Shown here: positions 53,166 to 64,000 of the stretch, piece by piece | How positions within the stretch are numbered: position 1 is the stretch's first letter | Layout: every line of letters begins with the position of its first letter | Assembly (NCBI GenBank): GCA_905221605.1 | Contig: CAJNDS010000061.1 | Span: forward strand, 164,001 to 228,000 | Source: Symbiodinium natans | Taxonomy: Eukaryota > Sar > Dinophyceae > Suessiales > Symbiodiniaceae | DNA: 64,000 nucleotides | Direction of reading: 5' to 3' | Notes under the pieces: model-generated | The model's input: the letters and a program-made list of their open reading frames with translations, nothing else | Told to the model about the DNA's origin: nothing | Databases searched by the model: none | Program-made: the position numbers and the translations under genes

Positions 53166-53559
53166 AAAGCCCGCAGAGGTTTAAACAAATTCGGGTCCCC
53201 AACACAAAGCTAAAAAGTTGGGCGCATACTTGAATCCGAAAGGGCTTTGGCTTTCGGGCGTTGGGACCACGACGTACGCTTTAGGGCTGCGCAGCTGAAT
53301 CCTCGCGAATTCGAAGCTCTGCTTTGATCCCAGAGCCAAGCATGTCCTCAGCCCTTATCAGACATTTCCCCCCCCCCCCTCGAAGTAACCGAATATTCCC
53401 ACCCTGAACTCCCGAACTGCCCCCAAATCTGGCCCTCTGTCAACCCCACGCAAACCCCGACTAATCAAAAGCGCAGATGAGCAACGGTACTGGGTCAATC
53501 GGAACTTGCTCAGTATGTTCCTTCCTTGTCAGGTAGGCGCGACAGCAAGGCAAGGTTTG

Positions 53560-53850
53560 GCAGAAGCTGGGAGAAGCTGCGCATGTTTTGCTCATGGGCC
53601 ACCAGTGCCCCAGTGCGCAGGAGATCCGCGACAAGGCGCTTCAAGGCCGCCCACCGGGTTTCAAGGTTTCTCCACCTTTCCGCACCTGTAACAGCGAGCA
53701 CCACGTCAGGCCTTTCCCAAGAGCTGCAGCGCGCGATGCAGGAGACGTTTCCTTTGTCAGTACTTACTAAGTTGAGTCCCCGAAAGTCTATGTGCGTCTC
53801 CGCGCTTCGGACTACAGCCTCGAAGAATGCTTGAGGGCGCACCAGGTGGA
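53560..53850 (-). CDS. Possible minus-strand exon, SLOG/TRPM-like fragment
   Basis: The - strand reads VVRSAETHIDFRGLNLVSTD followed by RPDVVLAVTGAERWRNLETR and WAALKRLVADLLRTGAL. The order P-x-V-V-x-A-V-T-G-A ... L-x-x-L-V-A-D-x-L-x-x-T-G-A recalls the SLOG domain found at the N terminus of TRPM-type channels, where V-T-G-G-A is followed by a helix and T-G-A-W. The match is partial and several + frames are also open here (for example HVLLMGHQCPSAQEIRDKAL). Confidence 0.3.
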
Positions 53851-54084
53851 GCATGGTTCATCGTAGTCGATATGGTGAAAGATGTTGCAAAGAGGAGCTT
53901 CGTGAAGAGATCCGGCAATGGATCGAACTCTTCAAAACCAGGCACCAGTTCAACAGCCCATGGCAAAAATCTCGTGCATGAACTTAGCTGCTTTGCCAGT
54001 GTGGTGCAAGCTCTACAAACCAAGCCTGATCATGAACAAGTCGCGGAATTCATCAAGCAGGCCGCTGCTGTTGTCAGCTCCTGA
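53827..54084 (+). CDS. Possible terminal exon, unrecognised
   Basis: 86 codons to TGA at 54,082-54,084. The last half (GKNLVHELSCFASVVQALQT followed by KPDHEQVAEFIKQAAAVVSS) is clearly helical and protein-like. The first half is less certain. Family unknown. Confidence 0.35.
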   Translation: MLEGAPGGAWFIVVDMVKDVAKRSFVKRSGNGSNSSKPGTSSTAHGKNLVHELSCFASVVQALQTKPDHEQVAEFIKQAAAVVSS

Positions 54085-54189
54085 AGTCAGCACTCAGACC
54101 CCCTCAAATGTTTTGTCTGAGGTGGTGGGAGCATCAGCGGGTGAGCAAGTGGCGCTCTTCGCCAAGCGGCAGCTCCTAGGCCTGCGGTG

Positions 54190-54485
54190 TCACCAGCACG
54201 ATTTTCGTCAACCACGATTCGTCACGATGTGCAGTTGTGCACGCCGAAATATTGCCGACAACCAGGCAAGTGTGCATCGTGTTCAGCGCCTATCGATGTT
54301 GATCTGGTTCGCGTGAAGCGACCGCAGCCAATCGGGCTGGTACCTCAGAGGATTGCACAAGGCAGCAAAAGAGCTTGGCTCTCACAGGGGCAGTACAGGT
54401 TCTGGGTGGGAGCTTGGGCTGCGAGCTTGCGGTGTGGAAGTTTGCGAAGACTTGCGACCGTCGGGTGTGAACATGCCTGTTAAAG
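54190..54485 (+). CDS. Possible exon with cysteine cluster
   Basis: Reads VQLCTPKYCRQPGKCASCSA followed by PIDVDLVRVKRPQPIGLVPQ. The C-x4-C-x5-C-x2-C spacing could bind zinc. A - strand frame (54,290-54,592) overlaps it. Not assigned. Confidence 0.25.
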
Positions 54486-54489
54486 GCTG

Positions 54490-56030
54490 CAAGAACACTG
54501 GCCTCCGGGCGAGAACGTTGGAGCCAAGGCAGAGTGTCCAGGGCGCTGGGGGCAGTGCTGTCCAAGATGCTCAGAGCATCTCTTGTAATCAAATGTAATC
54601 AAGAGGGGCGCACGGTTTAACGCAGTCACAAGCTCGTTCCTTGCCGGAGGTAATGCTAGAGCACAATATTGGAGGAGGGTAACAGGATGTAGCTGGCCTT
54701 GCCTATAAAGCAAGTAAAATATCACCTGCCAGTGATCAATGCAAGGAGGGCACCCTCCGCTCAACCCGACAGGTGGCCATACGGCCCTTGAACGCGGGGC
54801 CAGTGAGTCCACACAGGCCAGCGCAAGGGCTGCTGCTGATGTCGGCTCCCTGAATTCCACAAACTGCGACCCTTCGCAGCAGGGGTGATGCGTTGGATTC
54901 AGATGGTGCAAAAGAAAGCTGCTAGACTGGTGTATAACTCAAAGCCCGGCGCTGCGCGGCGCTGCGAAATTTTGTCTGGCGAGTTGAATGTCGAGGCAAG
55001 AAAGCTACGAGCTAAAGCCCCCTGAGCTTCCGGCGGCTTTCAGGCTGCCAAAAATCAATGATCGTCGCGACAACGCAAAAGCAAAGGGTATGAAGTGCGA
55101 GTCTTACAGATGGATGTGTGTGGTATATCGACCACCCTGCGCAACTTGAAGACAGTGCGGTACCCCTTTGAGGTCAAGTGCTTCAACGCCGGAACTGCGC
55201 AAAGATCAGGACATCCCGCCAAAAATCTGCCTGCTTCCTGACACACACACACACACACACGCTCTGCGGAGGCAAAGGTCAGACGAGTCAAGCCTAACTA
55301 ACACAACCCCTCAGAGAACAACCAGAAGCCACGATCTTCCTGCCATGCTTGAAAGGGTACTGTAGCTGATGAAGCACTTGGCCTCGAAAAGAATTACCTG
55401 ACAGAATGCGAAAGGAGCCGCCTGCCGACATGACGTAACTCTTGCCAAGTGTGGAGCTTGGGAGCTTGTGCGGACAGCAGCCCTGGAGTGATCCATGGAA
55501 GGTCAGTTCAACTGTTTAAAACAGAAAACCGGTTTACGATAATAAGGACCCCTAATATAGACCCCAACTAGTAGGAGTCTTGCAATAGGACTCCAATAAG
55601 GTACCCCCCCCTAATTTCGGAAAACCCCCCATGTTGTGAGTACTCAGGCAAGAACATCGTGCGGACCACCACTGAGTGGTAGCTTCGCGCAACAAGTAAG
55701 TTATGTTCAACCCGTGCAAGTGAAGATGGACTCTGTTACTGCATCTAGCCGAGCTACACACTTTCTGAGTCGTGCTGAAAGTTTCACCATGGAATCGCGA
55801 GGTCTTGATGTGCGCGCAGAATAAAAAGTAATTGCTAAGCTCTTGGCCGAAAAATGTCACAAGCATTCACAAGCGCGACGTCCAGATCGAGCACCTTGGT
55901 TACAGCATTGCAAAGGAGAAGATGTCATAATTCGTCATGACCACCAGCCTGCACTGAATGCAGGTTCACTTTGATTACAGCTCAAAAGTAGTAGGAGATC
56001 CGGTTTTACAGCTCAAAAGTAGTAGGAAAT
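54490..56030. other. No assignable gene; short repeats
   Basis: A (CA)n run lies at 55,242-55,260. 55,978-56,037 holds two tandem copies of a 31-base unit (acagctcaaaagtagtagg core). No family-level coding signal; the 143-codon - frame at 54,480-54,911 is not supported. Confidence 0.4.
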
Positions 56031-56039
56031 CCGGTTTGA

Positions 56040-56430
56040 AGGCGCAAGCGCGCAAGAAAAGTATCAAGTCAAGCATATCTGATTCCCTAAACCAAGCCAC
56101 GGCGACACGCACATCACAGCAGAACCGGACCGGTGCACTGCCGACATGACCTCCGCTTTTTCCAAAGTGGCTAGCCTTGTCGACGATGATGAAGAGGCTC
56201 ATCGCATTTCACACTTATGCGGGCTTCTGCAGGCACCTTTATGCAAGCCAGCTTAGTCATGCAGCTCGGTAGTGTGCAGAAGGTCCATTCAGCTAGATGA
56301 AGCTGCATCTGAGCTCAAGCAGCCTCTTCCGAGCTTTGGACAGGAGCGAGAGGAGATCAGTCAGCGAGCGCAAGGTCTCTACCAAAGAGCACAGGACTTC
56401 AAGCTGCTGCATTTTGCAGGCCAACCTCCA
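56040..56430 (+). CDS. Possible helical exons, unrecognised
   Basis: 56,040-56,148 reads RKKSIKSSISDSLNQATATR. 56,147-56,256 reads MTSAFSKVASLVDDDEEAHR followed by ISHLCGLLQAP. 56,293-56,420, after an attcag acceptor, reads LDEAASELKQPLPSFGQERE followed by EISQRAQGLYQRAQDFKLLH. The last is a good helical exon. They may form one gene. Confidence 0.4.
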
Positions 56431-57690
56431 TAAGATGTTCGTATGGCAGGACGCATACAGCGCCAAGGCTTCCCAGGAGGAGGTTTTGAGGCTCGCAGTG
56501 TCAGCTGACGATCATCATTGTGGCAGCTAGTCGATGCTCTTCTTCTTGTCTGCAAAGGCTCTTTGAAGATGCCGAGGCCCGGCACGTCCAGTACTGAGGC
56601 CTCATGGTGGAGACGTCCGTGCATAATGGCTGCAGGCTGCCATGAGACCACTGCTGGGAGGCGGTCTTGCCAGTCTGGCTCCCCAGGAGACCGAAACCGA
56701 ATCGAGAACGGGTCTAAGTCAGCCAGGGTTTGTGCGTGCGGTCGCTGTGCCCTGCCCCTTGTTGCAGCATATCTCGAAAGTGCTTACAGCTGGCCCGCCT
56801 CTTCGCTCGCTTTCGGGCCAGCCTCGCGATGCATGGGCGAAGCAGCTGCTCCAGTGCCGCTGTGGCGTGTGAAGGCCTACTACTTCGTGACTCTAAGCAA
56901 GTCAACGAAGACTATTTGTAAAACCTACGAAGTGTTCATTCGTGTTTCTTGGAAGATGATGATGCCTGCGGCAGCCAAGGCAAGTTTCTGCTTCTTCGCG
57001 TCGTACGAGCGATATTTGACGCTGTATTTCGAAGCTGACGGCTTTCCCGCAGCCGAAATCGGGTTCATGCCTCTGGGACGTGTGTTTAGTGCGGTCAACG
57101 TATGACCTCACAGCGGCCATCCTTAAATTTGTCAGATGGCACTTCCTGCAGAGGATCGCGGTTCGACGCGGTCTCATGACGGCTGTGACTCCACTGTGGA
57201 ATGCGGTGGCCGATAAGACAAAGCGAGCAAGGACAATCCAGTTGGCGTCGCTGCTAGCTCCCCAGCTTGATACGACGGATTCTAACCTTTTTCGACTCTT
57301 GTGTTTTTATATTCGTAGATGTTCATGTTCGTATATATTTTTGGTTAGCATAGGGCTCCCCGGGCTGAGTATCACAGTGCAGGCGAGCGTTGCTCCATTT
57401 ATGGCACTCCGCGTTAGTGTTGTTCACGATCGCAGAGGACTGGCCGGCAGCTTACATGAGTCTGACGCGAGCCCTAAACTACCCCTTCCTAAGGAAGTAG
57501 GGAGGACACTCTATCCCGAATTCAATCCTACGTAAATGGGTGGTTTTGTTTCTTGTGGAAAGCGGGGCCCGGCGGGAGTGCCTTTTCCTCTCGTGCTTCG
57601 TACAAGCCTATCTTGCCAAGTTTAGTTGCTGGTTTGCAAATTTCACGGCGTTGCATTGGAAATACAAAACGCAAGCCAACTGATACCGAT
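56431..57690. other. Unresolved coding potential
   Basis: 56,518-57,105 and 57,080-57,535 are open on + but three frames compete between 56,700 and 56,900, and none shows a known domain. A TKRARTIQLASLLAPQ segment at 57,220-57,270 may be real. Confidence 0.25.
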
Positions 57691-57694
57691 TTTG

Positions 57695-58570
57695 TAGACC
57701 GTACTGCGCCCCAGTGATTGCGCGCATTTGACGAGGCAGGAGGGGAGCATCATGAGCATCAGCTGGGTATTTTCCAGCCACAGGGCCCCCCCTAGACGCC
57801 AGACTTTGCAAAGCCAGCTGCCCCAGTGATTGCGCACATTTCACGAGGCAGGAGGGGGGCATCCTGAGCATCAGCTCGGTATATTTTCCGGCCACAGGGC
57901 CTTTCCAGACATCAAACGTTGCAAAACCAACTGTCCCAGTGATTTTGCGCATTTCACGAGGCAGGAGGGGAGCATCATGAGCATCAGCTGGGTATATTTC
58001 CTGCCACAGGGCCTTTCGAGACGTCAGACGTTGCAAAACCATCTGTCCCAGCGATTGCGCTCATTTGACGAGGCAGGAGGGAAGCATCATGACCATGAGC
58101 TGGGTATATTTCCGGCCACAGGCCCCCCCTAGACGCCAGACGTTGCAAAACCAACTGCCCCAGTGATTGCGCGCATTTGAAGAGGCAGGAGGGGAGCATC
58201 ATGAGCATCAGCTGGGAAAATTTCCTGCCACAGGGCCCCCCTAGACGCCAGACGTTGCAAAACCAACTGCCCCAGTGATTGCGCGCAGGCGAGCATCATG
58301 AGCATCTGCTGGGTATTTTTCGACCACAACACCAGACCAGACGTTGCAACACCAACTGCCCCAGTCCTTGCGCACATTTGACGAGGCAGGAGGGGAGCAT
58401 CATGAGCATCAGCTGGGTATATTCCCGGCCACAGGGCGCCCCTAGACACAAGACGTTGCAAAACAGAATTCCCCAGCGATTGCGCGCATTTGACGATGCA
58501 GGAGGGGAGCATCATGAGCATCAGCTGGGTATATTCCCAGCCACATGGCCCCCCTGGACGCCTGAAGATA
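57695..58570. repeat. 112-bp satellite, diverged array (about 8 copies)
   Basis: Copies of the same unit as the main array, but more diverged: some have gtatattt or gtattttt in place of gtacattt, some cagggcc in place of caggtcc, some ttgacgagg in place of ttcacgagg, and one copy is truncated (58,283-58,345). Confidence 0.95.
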
Positions 58571-58870
58571 GGTCCAAGGCGTCGACAGACCCCTATAGAG
58601 ACCCCTATGGTTTTGGGATAGGGCCCTATGATCTAAGCCCTCTCTTTGCTTAGTGGTACTGTATGCATAGGCCCTGCCCGTTTACGCATAGACCCCTATG
58701 CACAGGCCCCCTCCCTTTTCCCATAGATCCCTATGCATAGACCCTATCCCTACTTATACCACCCCTATGCGACATAGACCCCTATCAATTTTCCACAGGC
58801 CCCTACCCCCCTCCAGATAGACCCTACCCACAAACCCATAGACCCCTATGGTAACAAATCTATCACTTGT
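58571..58870. repeat. CCCCTATG-rich degenerate repeat
   Basis: Units like agacccctatg and cataggcccc recur about twenty times with variable spacers between the two satellite arrays. Confidence 0.85.
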
Positions 58871-58877
58871 GCTCGAG

Positions 58878-59070
58878 CGAGGGTTTAGGGTTTAGGGTTT
58901 TTGTAGGGCTTTTGGGGGGTTTAGAGCTTAGGGTTTGGGGTTTTTTGTTTAGGCCTCAATTAATTAGGGTTTAGGGGCTTTTTGTGGTTTAGGGCTTCGG
59001 TTTTTTTGGGGTTTAGGGGTTTTTAGGGGTTTTAGGGTTTAGGGTTTTTTGGGGTTTAGGGTAGGGATTT
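58878..59070. repeat. Degenerate telomere-type TTTAGGG tract
   Basis: Runs of tttaggg, tttagggg, gtttttt and related units, ending in a run of 18 C at 59,075-59,092. Orientation is opposite to the CCCTAAA tract at 41,237. Confidence 0.85.
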
Positions 59071-59124
59071 TTTGCCCCCCCCCCCCCCCCCCTCCCATTT
59101 GCAAACACCGCTCGCATGATGGGT

Positions 59125-62100
59125 TCGTAAAAGAGCAAAGCCAACTGCCCCAGTGATTGCGCGCATTTCACGAGGCAGGAGGGGGGCATCATGAGCATCA
59201 GCTGGGCACATTTCCAGCCACAGGTCCCCCCTAGACGCCAGACGTTGCAAAACCAACTGCCCCAGTGATTGCGCGCATTTCACGAGGCAGGAGGGGGGCA
59301 TCATGAGCATCAGCTGGGCACATTTCCAGCCAGGTCCCCCCTAAACGCCAGACGTTGCAAAGCCAACTGCCCCAGTGATTGCGCGCATTTCACGAGGCAG
59401 GAGGGGGGCATCATGAGCGTCAGCTGGGCACATTTCCAGCCACAGGTCCCCCCTAGACGCCAGACGTTGCAAAGCCAACTGCCCCAGTGATTGCGCGCAT
59501 TTCACGAGGCAGGAGGGGGGCATCATGAGCATCAGCTGGGCACATTTCCAGCCTAGACGCCATTCGTTGCAAAGCCAACTGCCCCAGTGATTGCGCGCAT
59601 TTCACGAGGCAGGCGGGGGGCATCATGAGCATCAGCTGGGCACATTTCCAGCCACAGGTCCCCGCTAGACGCCAGACGTTGCAAAGCCAACTGCCCCAGT
59701 GATTGCGCGCATTTCACGAGGCAGGAGGGGGGCATCATGAGCATCAGCTGGGTACATTTCCAGCCACAGGTCCCCCCTAGACGCCAGACGTTGCAAAGCC
59801 ACCTGCCCCAGTGATTGCGCGCATTTCACGAGGCAGGAGGGGGGCATCATGAGCATCAGCTGGGTACATTTCCAGCCACAGATCCCCCCTAGACGCCAGA
59901 CGTTGCAAAGCCAACTGCCCCAGTGATTGCGCGCATTTCACGAGGCAGGCGGGGGGCATCATGAGCATCAGCTGGGTACATTTCCAGCCACAGGTCCCCC
60001 CTAGACGCCAGACGTTGCAAAGCCAACTGCCCCAGTGATTGCGCGCATTTCACGAGGCACGAGGGGGGCATCATGAGCATCAGCTGGGTACATTTCCAGC
60101 CACAGGTCCCCCTTAGACGCCAGACGTTGCAAAGCCAACTGCCCCAGTGATTGCGCGCATTTCACGAGGCAGGAGGGGGGCATCATGAGCATCAGCTGGG
60201 TACATTTCCAGCCACAGGTCCCCCCTAGACGCCAGACGTTGCAAAACCAACTGCCCCAGTAATTGCGCGCATTTCACGAGGCAGGAGGGGGGCATCATGA
60301 GCATCAGCTGGGCACAGTTCCAGCCACAGGTCCCCCCTAGACGCCAGACGTTGCAAAACCAACTGCCCCAGTGATTGCGCGCATTTCACGAGGCAGGAGG
60401 AGGGGGCATCATGAGCATCAGCTGGGTACATTTCCAGCCACAGGTCCCCCCTAGACGCCAGACGTTGCAAAACCAACTGCCCCAGTGATTGCGCGCGTTT
60501 CACGAGGCAGGAGGGGGGCATTCGGGGGCATCATGAGCATCAGCTGGGTACCAGACGTTGCAAAACCAACTGCCCCAGTGATTGCGCGCATTTCACGAGG
60601 CAGGAGGCGGGCATCATGAGCATCAGCTGGGTACATTTCCAGCCACAGGTCCCCCCTAGACGCCAGACGTTGCAAAGCCAACTCCCCCAGTGATTGCACG
60701 CATTTCACGAGGCAGGAGGGGGGCATCATGAGCATCAGCTGGGTACATTTCCAGCCACAGGTCCCCCCTAGACGCCAGACGTTGCAAAGCCAACTGCCCC
60801 AGTGATTGCACGCATTTCACGAGGCAGGAGGGGGGCATCATGAGCATCAGCTGGGTACATTTCCAGCCACAGGTCCCCCCTAGACGCCAGACGTTGCAAA
60901 GCCAACTGCCCCAGTGATTGCGCGCATTTCACGAGGCAGGAGGGGGGCATCATCAGCATCAGCTGGGTACATTTCCAGCCGCAGGTCCCGCCAACTGCCC
61001 CAGTGATTGCGCGCATTTCACGAGGCAGGGGGCATCATGAGCATCAGCTGGGTACATTTCCAGCCACAGGTCCCCCCTAGACGCCAGACGTTGCAAAACC
61101 AACTGCCCCAGTGATTGCGCGCATTTCACGAGGCAGGAGGGGGGCATCATCAGCATCAGCTGGGTACATTTCCAGCCACAGGTCCCCCCTAGACGCCAGA
61201 CGTTGCAAAACCAACTGCCCCAGCGATTGCGCGCATTTCACGAGGCAGGAGGGGGGCATCATCAGCATCAGCTGTGTACATTTCCAGCCACAGGTCCCCC
61301 CTAGACGCCAGACGTTGCAAAACCAACTGCCCCAGTGATTGCGCGCATTTCACGAGGCAGGAGGGGGGCATCATGCGCATCAGCTGGGTACATTTCCAGC
61401 CACAGGTCCCCCCTAGACGCCAGACGTTGCAAAACCAACTGCCCCAGTGATTGCGCGCATTTCACGAGGCAGGAGGGGGGCATCATGAGCATCAGCTGGG
61501 TACATTTCCAGCCAGAGGTCCCCCCTAGACGCCAGACGTTGCAAAACCAACTGCCCCAGTGGATGCCCGCATTTCACGAGGCAGGAGGGGGCATCATCAG
61601 CATCAGCTGGGTACATTTCCAGCCACAGGTCCCCCCTAGACGCCAGATGTTGCAAAACCAACTGCCCCAGTGATTACGCGCATTTCACGAGGCAGGAGGG
61701 GGGCATCATGAGCATCAGCTGGGTACATTTCCAGCCACAGGTCCCCCCTAGACGCCAGACGTTGCAAAACCAACTGCCCCAGTGATTGCGCGCATTTCAC
61801 GAGGCAGGGGCATCATGAGCATCAGCTGGGTACATTTCCAGCCACAGGTCCCCCCTAGACGCCAGACGTTGCAAAACCAACTGCCCCAGTGATTGCGCGC
61901 ATTTCACGAGGCAGGAGGGGGGCATCATGAGCATCAGCTGGGTACATTTCCAGCCACAGGTCCCCCCAGACGCCAGACGTTGCAACACCAACTGCCCCAG
62001 TGATTGCGCGCATTTCACGAGGCAGGAGGGGGGCATCATGAGCATCAGCTGGGTACATTTCCAGCCACAGGTCCCCCCTAGACGCCAGACGTTGCAAAAC

Positions 62101-64000
62101 CAACTGCCCCAGTGATGCGCTCATTTCAAGAGGCAGGAGGGGGGCATCATGAGCATCAGCTGGGTACATTTCCAGCCACAGGTCCCCCCTAGACGCCAGA
62201 CGTTGCAAAACCAACTGCCCCAGTGATTGCGCGCATTTCACGAGGCATGGAGGGGGGCATCATGAGCATCAGCTGGGTACATTTCCAGCCACAGGTCCCG
62301 CCTAGACGCCAGACGTTGCAAAACCAACTGCCCCAGTGATTGCGCACATTTCACGAGGCAGGCGGGGGGCATCATGAGCATCAGCTGGGTACATTTCCAG
62401 CCACAGGTCCCCCCTAGACGCCAGACGTTGCAAAACCAACTGCCCCAGTGATTGCGCGCATTTCACGAGGCAGGAGGGGGGCATCATCAGCATCAGCTGG
62501 GTACATTTCCAGACACAGGTCCCCCCTCGACGCCAGACGTTGCAAAACCAACTGGTTTTGCATTTCACGAGGCAGGAGGGGGGCATCATGAGCATCAGCT
62601 GGGTACGTTTCCAGCCACAGGTCCCCCCTAGACGCCAGACGTTGCAAAACCAACTGCCCCAGTGATTGCGCACATTTCACGAGGCAGGCGGGGGGCATCA
62701 TGAGCATCAGCTGGGTACATTTCCAGCCACAGGTCCCCCCTAGACGCCAGACGTTGCAAAACCAACTGCCCCAGTGATTGTGCGCATTTCACGAGGCAGG
62801 AGGGGGGCATCATCAGCATCAGCTGGGTACATTTCCAGCCACAGGTCCCCCCTAGACGCCAGACGTTGCAAAACCAACTGCCCCAGTGGTTGCGCGCATT
62901 TCACGAGGCAGGAGGGGGGCATCATGAGCATCAGCTGGGTACATTTCCAGCCACAGGTCCCCCCTAGACGCCAGACGTTGTAAAACCAACTGCCCCAGTG
63001 ATTGCGCACATTTCACGAGGCAGGAGGGGGGCATCATGAGCATCAGCTGGGTACATTTCCAGCCACAGGTCCCCCCTAGACGCCAGACGTTGCAAAACCA
63101 ACTGCCCCAGTGATTGCGCGCATTTCACGAGGCAGGAGGGGGGCATCATCAGCATCAGCTGGGTACATTTCCAGCCACAGGTCCCCCCTGGACGCCAGAC
63201 GTTGCAAAACCAACTGCCCCAGTGATTGCGCGCATTTCACGAGGCAGGAGGGGGGCATCATCAGCATCAGCTGGGTACATTTCCAGCCACAGGTCCCCCC
63301 TAGACGCCAGACGTTGCAGCACCAACTGCCCCAGTGATTGCGCGCATTTCACGAGGCAGGAGGGGGGCATCACGAGCATCAGCTGGGTACATTTCCAGCC
63401 ACAGGTCCCCCCTAGACGCCAGACGTTGCAAAACCAACTGCCCCAGTGATTGCGCGCATTTCACGAGGCAGGAGGGGGGCATCATGAGCATCAGCTGGGT
63501 ACATTTCCAGCCACAGGTCCCCCCAGACGCCAGACGTTGCAACACCAACTGCCCCAGTGATTGCGCGCATTTCACGAGGCAGGAGGGGGGCATCATGAGC
63601 ATCAGCTGGGTACATTTCCAGCCACAGGTCCCCCCTAGACGCCAGACGTTGCAAAACCAACTGCCCCAGTGACTGCGCTCATTTCAAGAGGCAGGAGGGG
63701 GGCATCATGAGCATCAGCTGGGTACATTTCCAGCCACAGGTCCCCCCTAGACGCCAGACGTTGCAAAACCAACTGCCCCAGTGATTGCGCGCATTTCACG
63801 AGGCAGGAGGGGGGCATCATGAGCATCAGCTGGGTACATTTCCAGCCACAGGTCCCCCCTAGACGCCAGACGTTGCAAAACCAACTGCCCCAGTCTTTGC
63901 GCGCATTTCACGAGGCAGGAGGGGGGCATCATGAGCATCAGCTGGCTACATTTCCAGCCACAGGTCCCCCCCTAGACGCCAGACGTTGCAAAACCAACTG
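59125..64000. repeat. 112-bp satellite, main array (about 43 copies)
   Basis: Head-to-tail units of 112 bases run to the window end, so the array continues. Landmarks of one unit: gacgccagacgttgcaaa, ccccagtgattgcgcgcatt, cacgaggcaggaggg, gcatcatgagcatcagctgg, acatttccagccacaggtcc. Copies are mostly 95-99% alike. Indels occur (for example 60,515-60,560, 60,990-61,030, 62,545-62,570). Copies up to about 60,240 mostly read ttgcaaagcc, later ones ttgcaaaacc, with a return to aaagcc at 60,660-60,900. The repeated 63-codon - strand frames occur only because 112 is not a multiple of 3 and the unit lacks stops. Confidence 0.98.

Noticed and set aside
59013-63938. Dozens of 63-codon minus-strand open frames repeated every 112 bases
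   Set aside because: They are the same satellite unit read again and again; 112 is not a multiple of 3, and there is no conservation of frame across copies. They are a product of the repeat, not genes.
57695-64000. Possible CRISPR array (regular repeats)
   Set aside because: The whole 112-base unit is conserved, with no unique spacers; this is a eukaryotic satellite.
1-64000. Dinoflagellate spliced-leader sequence or relic, tRNA, rRNA, transposase or reverse transcriptase domains
   Set aside because: I looked for the spliced-leader core, for RNA genes and for hallmark motifs of mobile-element enzymes on both strands and saw none; absence by eye is not proof.

Overview
This window looks like nuclear DNA of a dinoflagellate, probably a Symbiodinium-type (suessialean) alga. 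That is an inference, not a proof. The grounds are: recognisable protein pieces come as many short exons, nearly all on the + strand, split by short introns; at least two introns are best explained by GA-AG or GC-AG boundaries, which are known from dinoflagellates; plant/alga-type telomere repeat (TTTAGGG/CCCTAAA) patches lie inside the sequence; microsatellites, minisatellites and a large satellite take up a large share; there are no operons, ribosome binding sites, rRNA, tRNA, CRISPR arrays or bacterial gene layout. I saw no dinoflagellate spliced-leader relic.

Layout. 0.8-9.8 kb: a highly intron-split HEAT-repeat protein (about 17 recognisable HEAT-like exons, + strand). 10.9-14.6 kb: acidic and low-complexity coding segments ending in a long exon with a ubiquitin-like beta-grasp segment followed by an acidic tail and an EVE-type repeat. 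16.0-18.1 kb: exons of an unrecognised membrane protein. 19.9-21.3 kb: C-terminal half of a major facilitator superfamily (MFS) transporter with a readable stop. 22.9-30.0 kb: a HECT-type E3 ubiquitin ligase with a ZZ-like zinc finger; its HECT domain can be followed in order through about ten exons to the catalytic cysteine and the final stop. 31.7-32.9 kb: pieces of a class I methyltransferase. 33.4-41.2 kb: isolated exons of unrecognised genes among microsatellites and a fold-back element. 41.9-50.1 kb: a multi-exon coiled-coil protein. 51.3-52.8 kb: an UNC93-like 12-helix transporter in one uninterrupted reading frame. 52.9-57.5 kb: scattered exons, some probably on the - strand. 57.7-64.0 kb: two arrays of a 112-bp satellite separated by a telomere-like and CCCCTATG-rich spacer.

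The genes do not form a pathway; they are independent eukaryotic loci (protein turnover, transport, methylation, scaffold-like proteins). The most informative points are the intact HECT ligase, the non-canonical introns that can be read from family consensus, the fold-back elements near 36 kb, and the satellite with a 1.56-kb higher-order duplication. Exon limits are approximate unless a splice site is given. All calls are by eye, without database searches.
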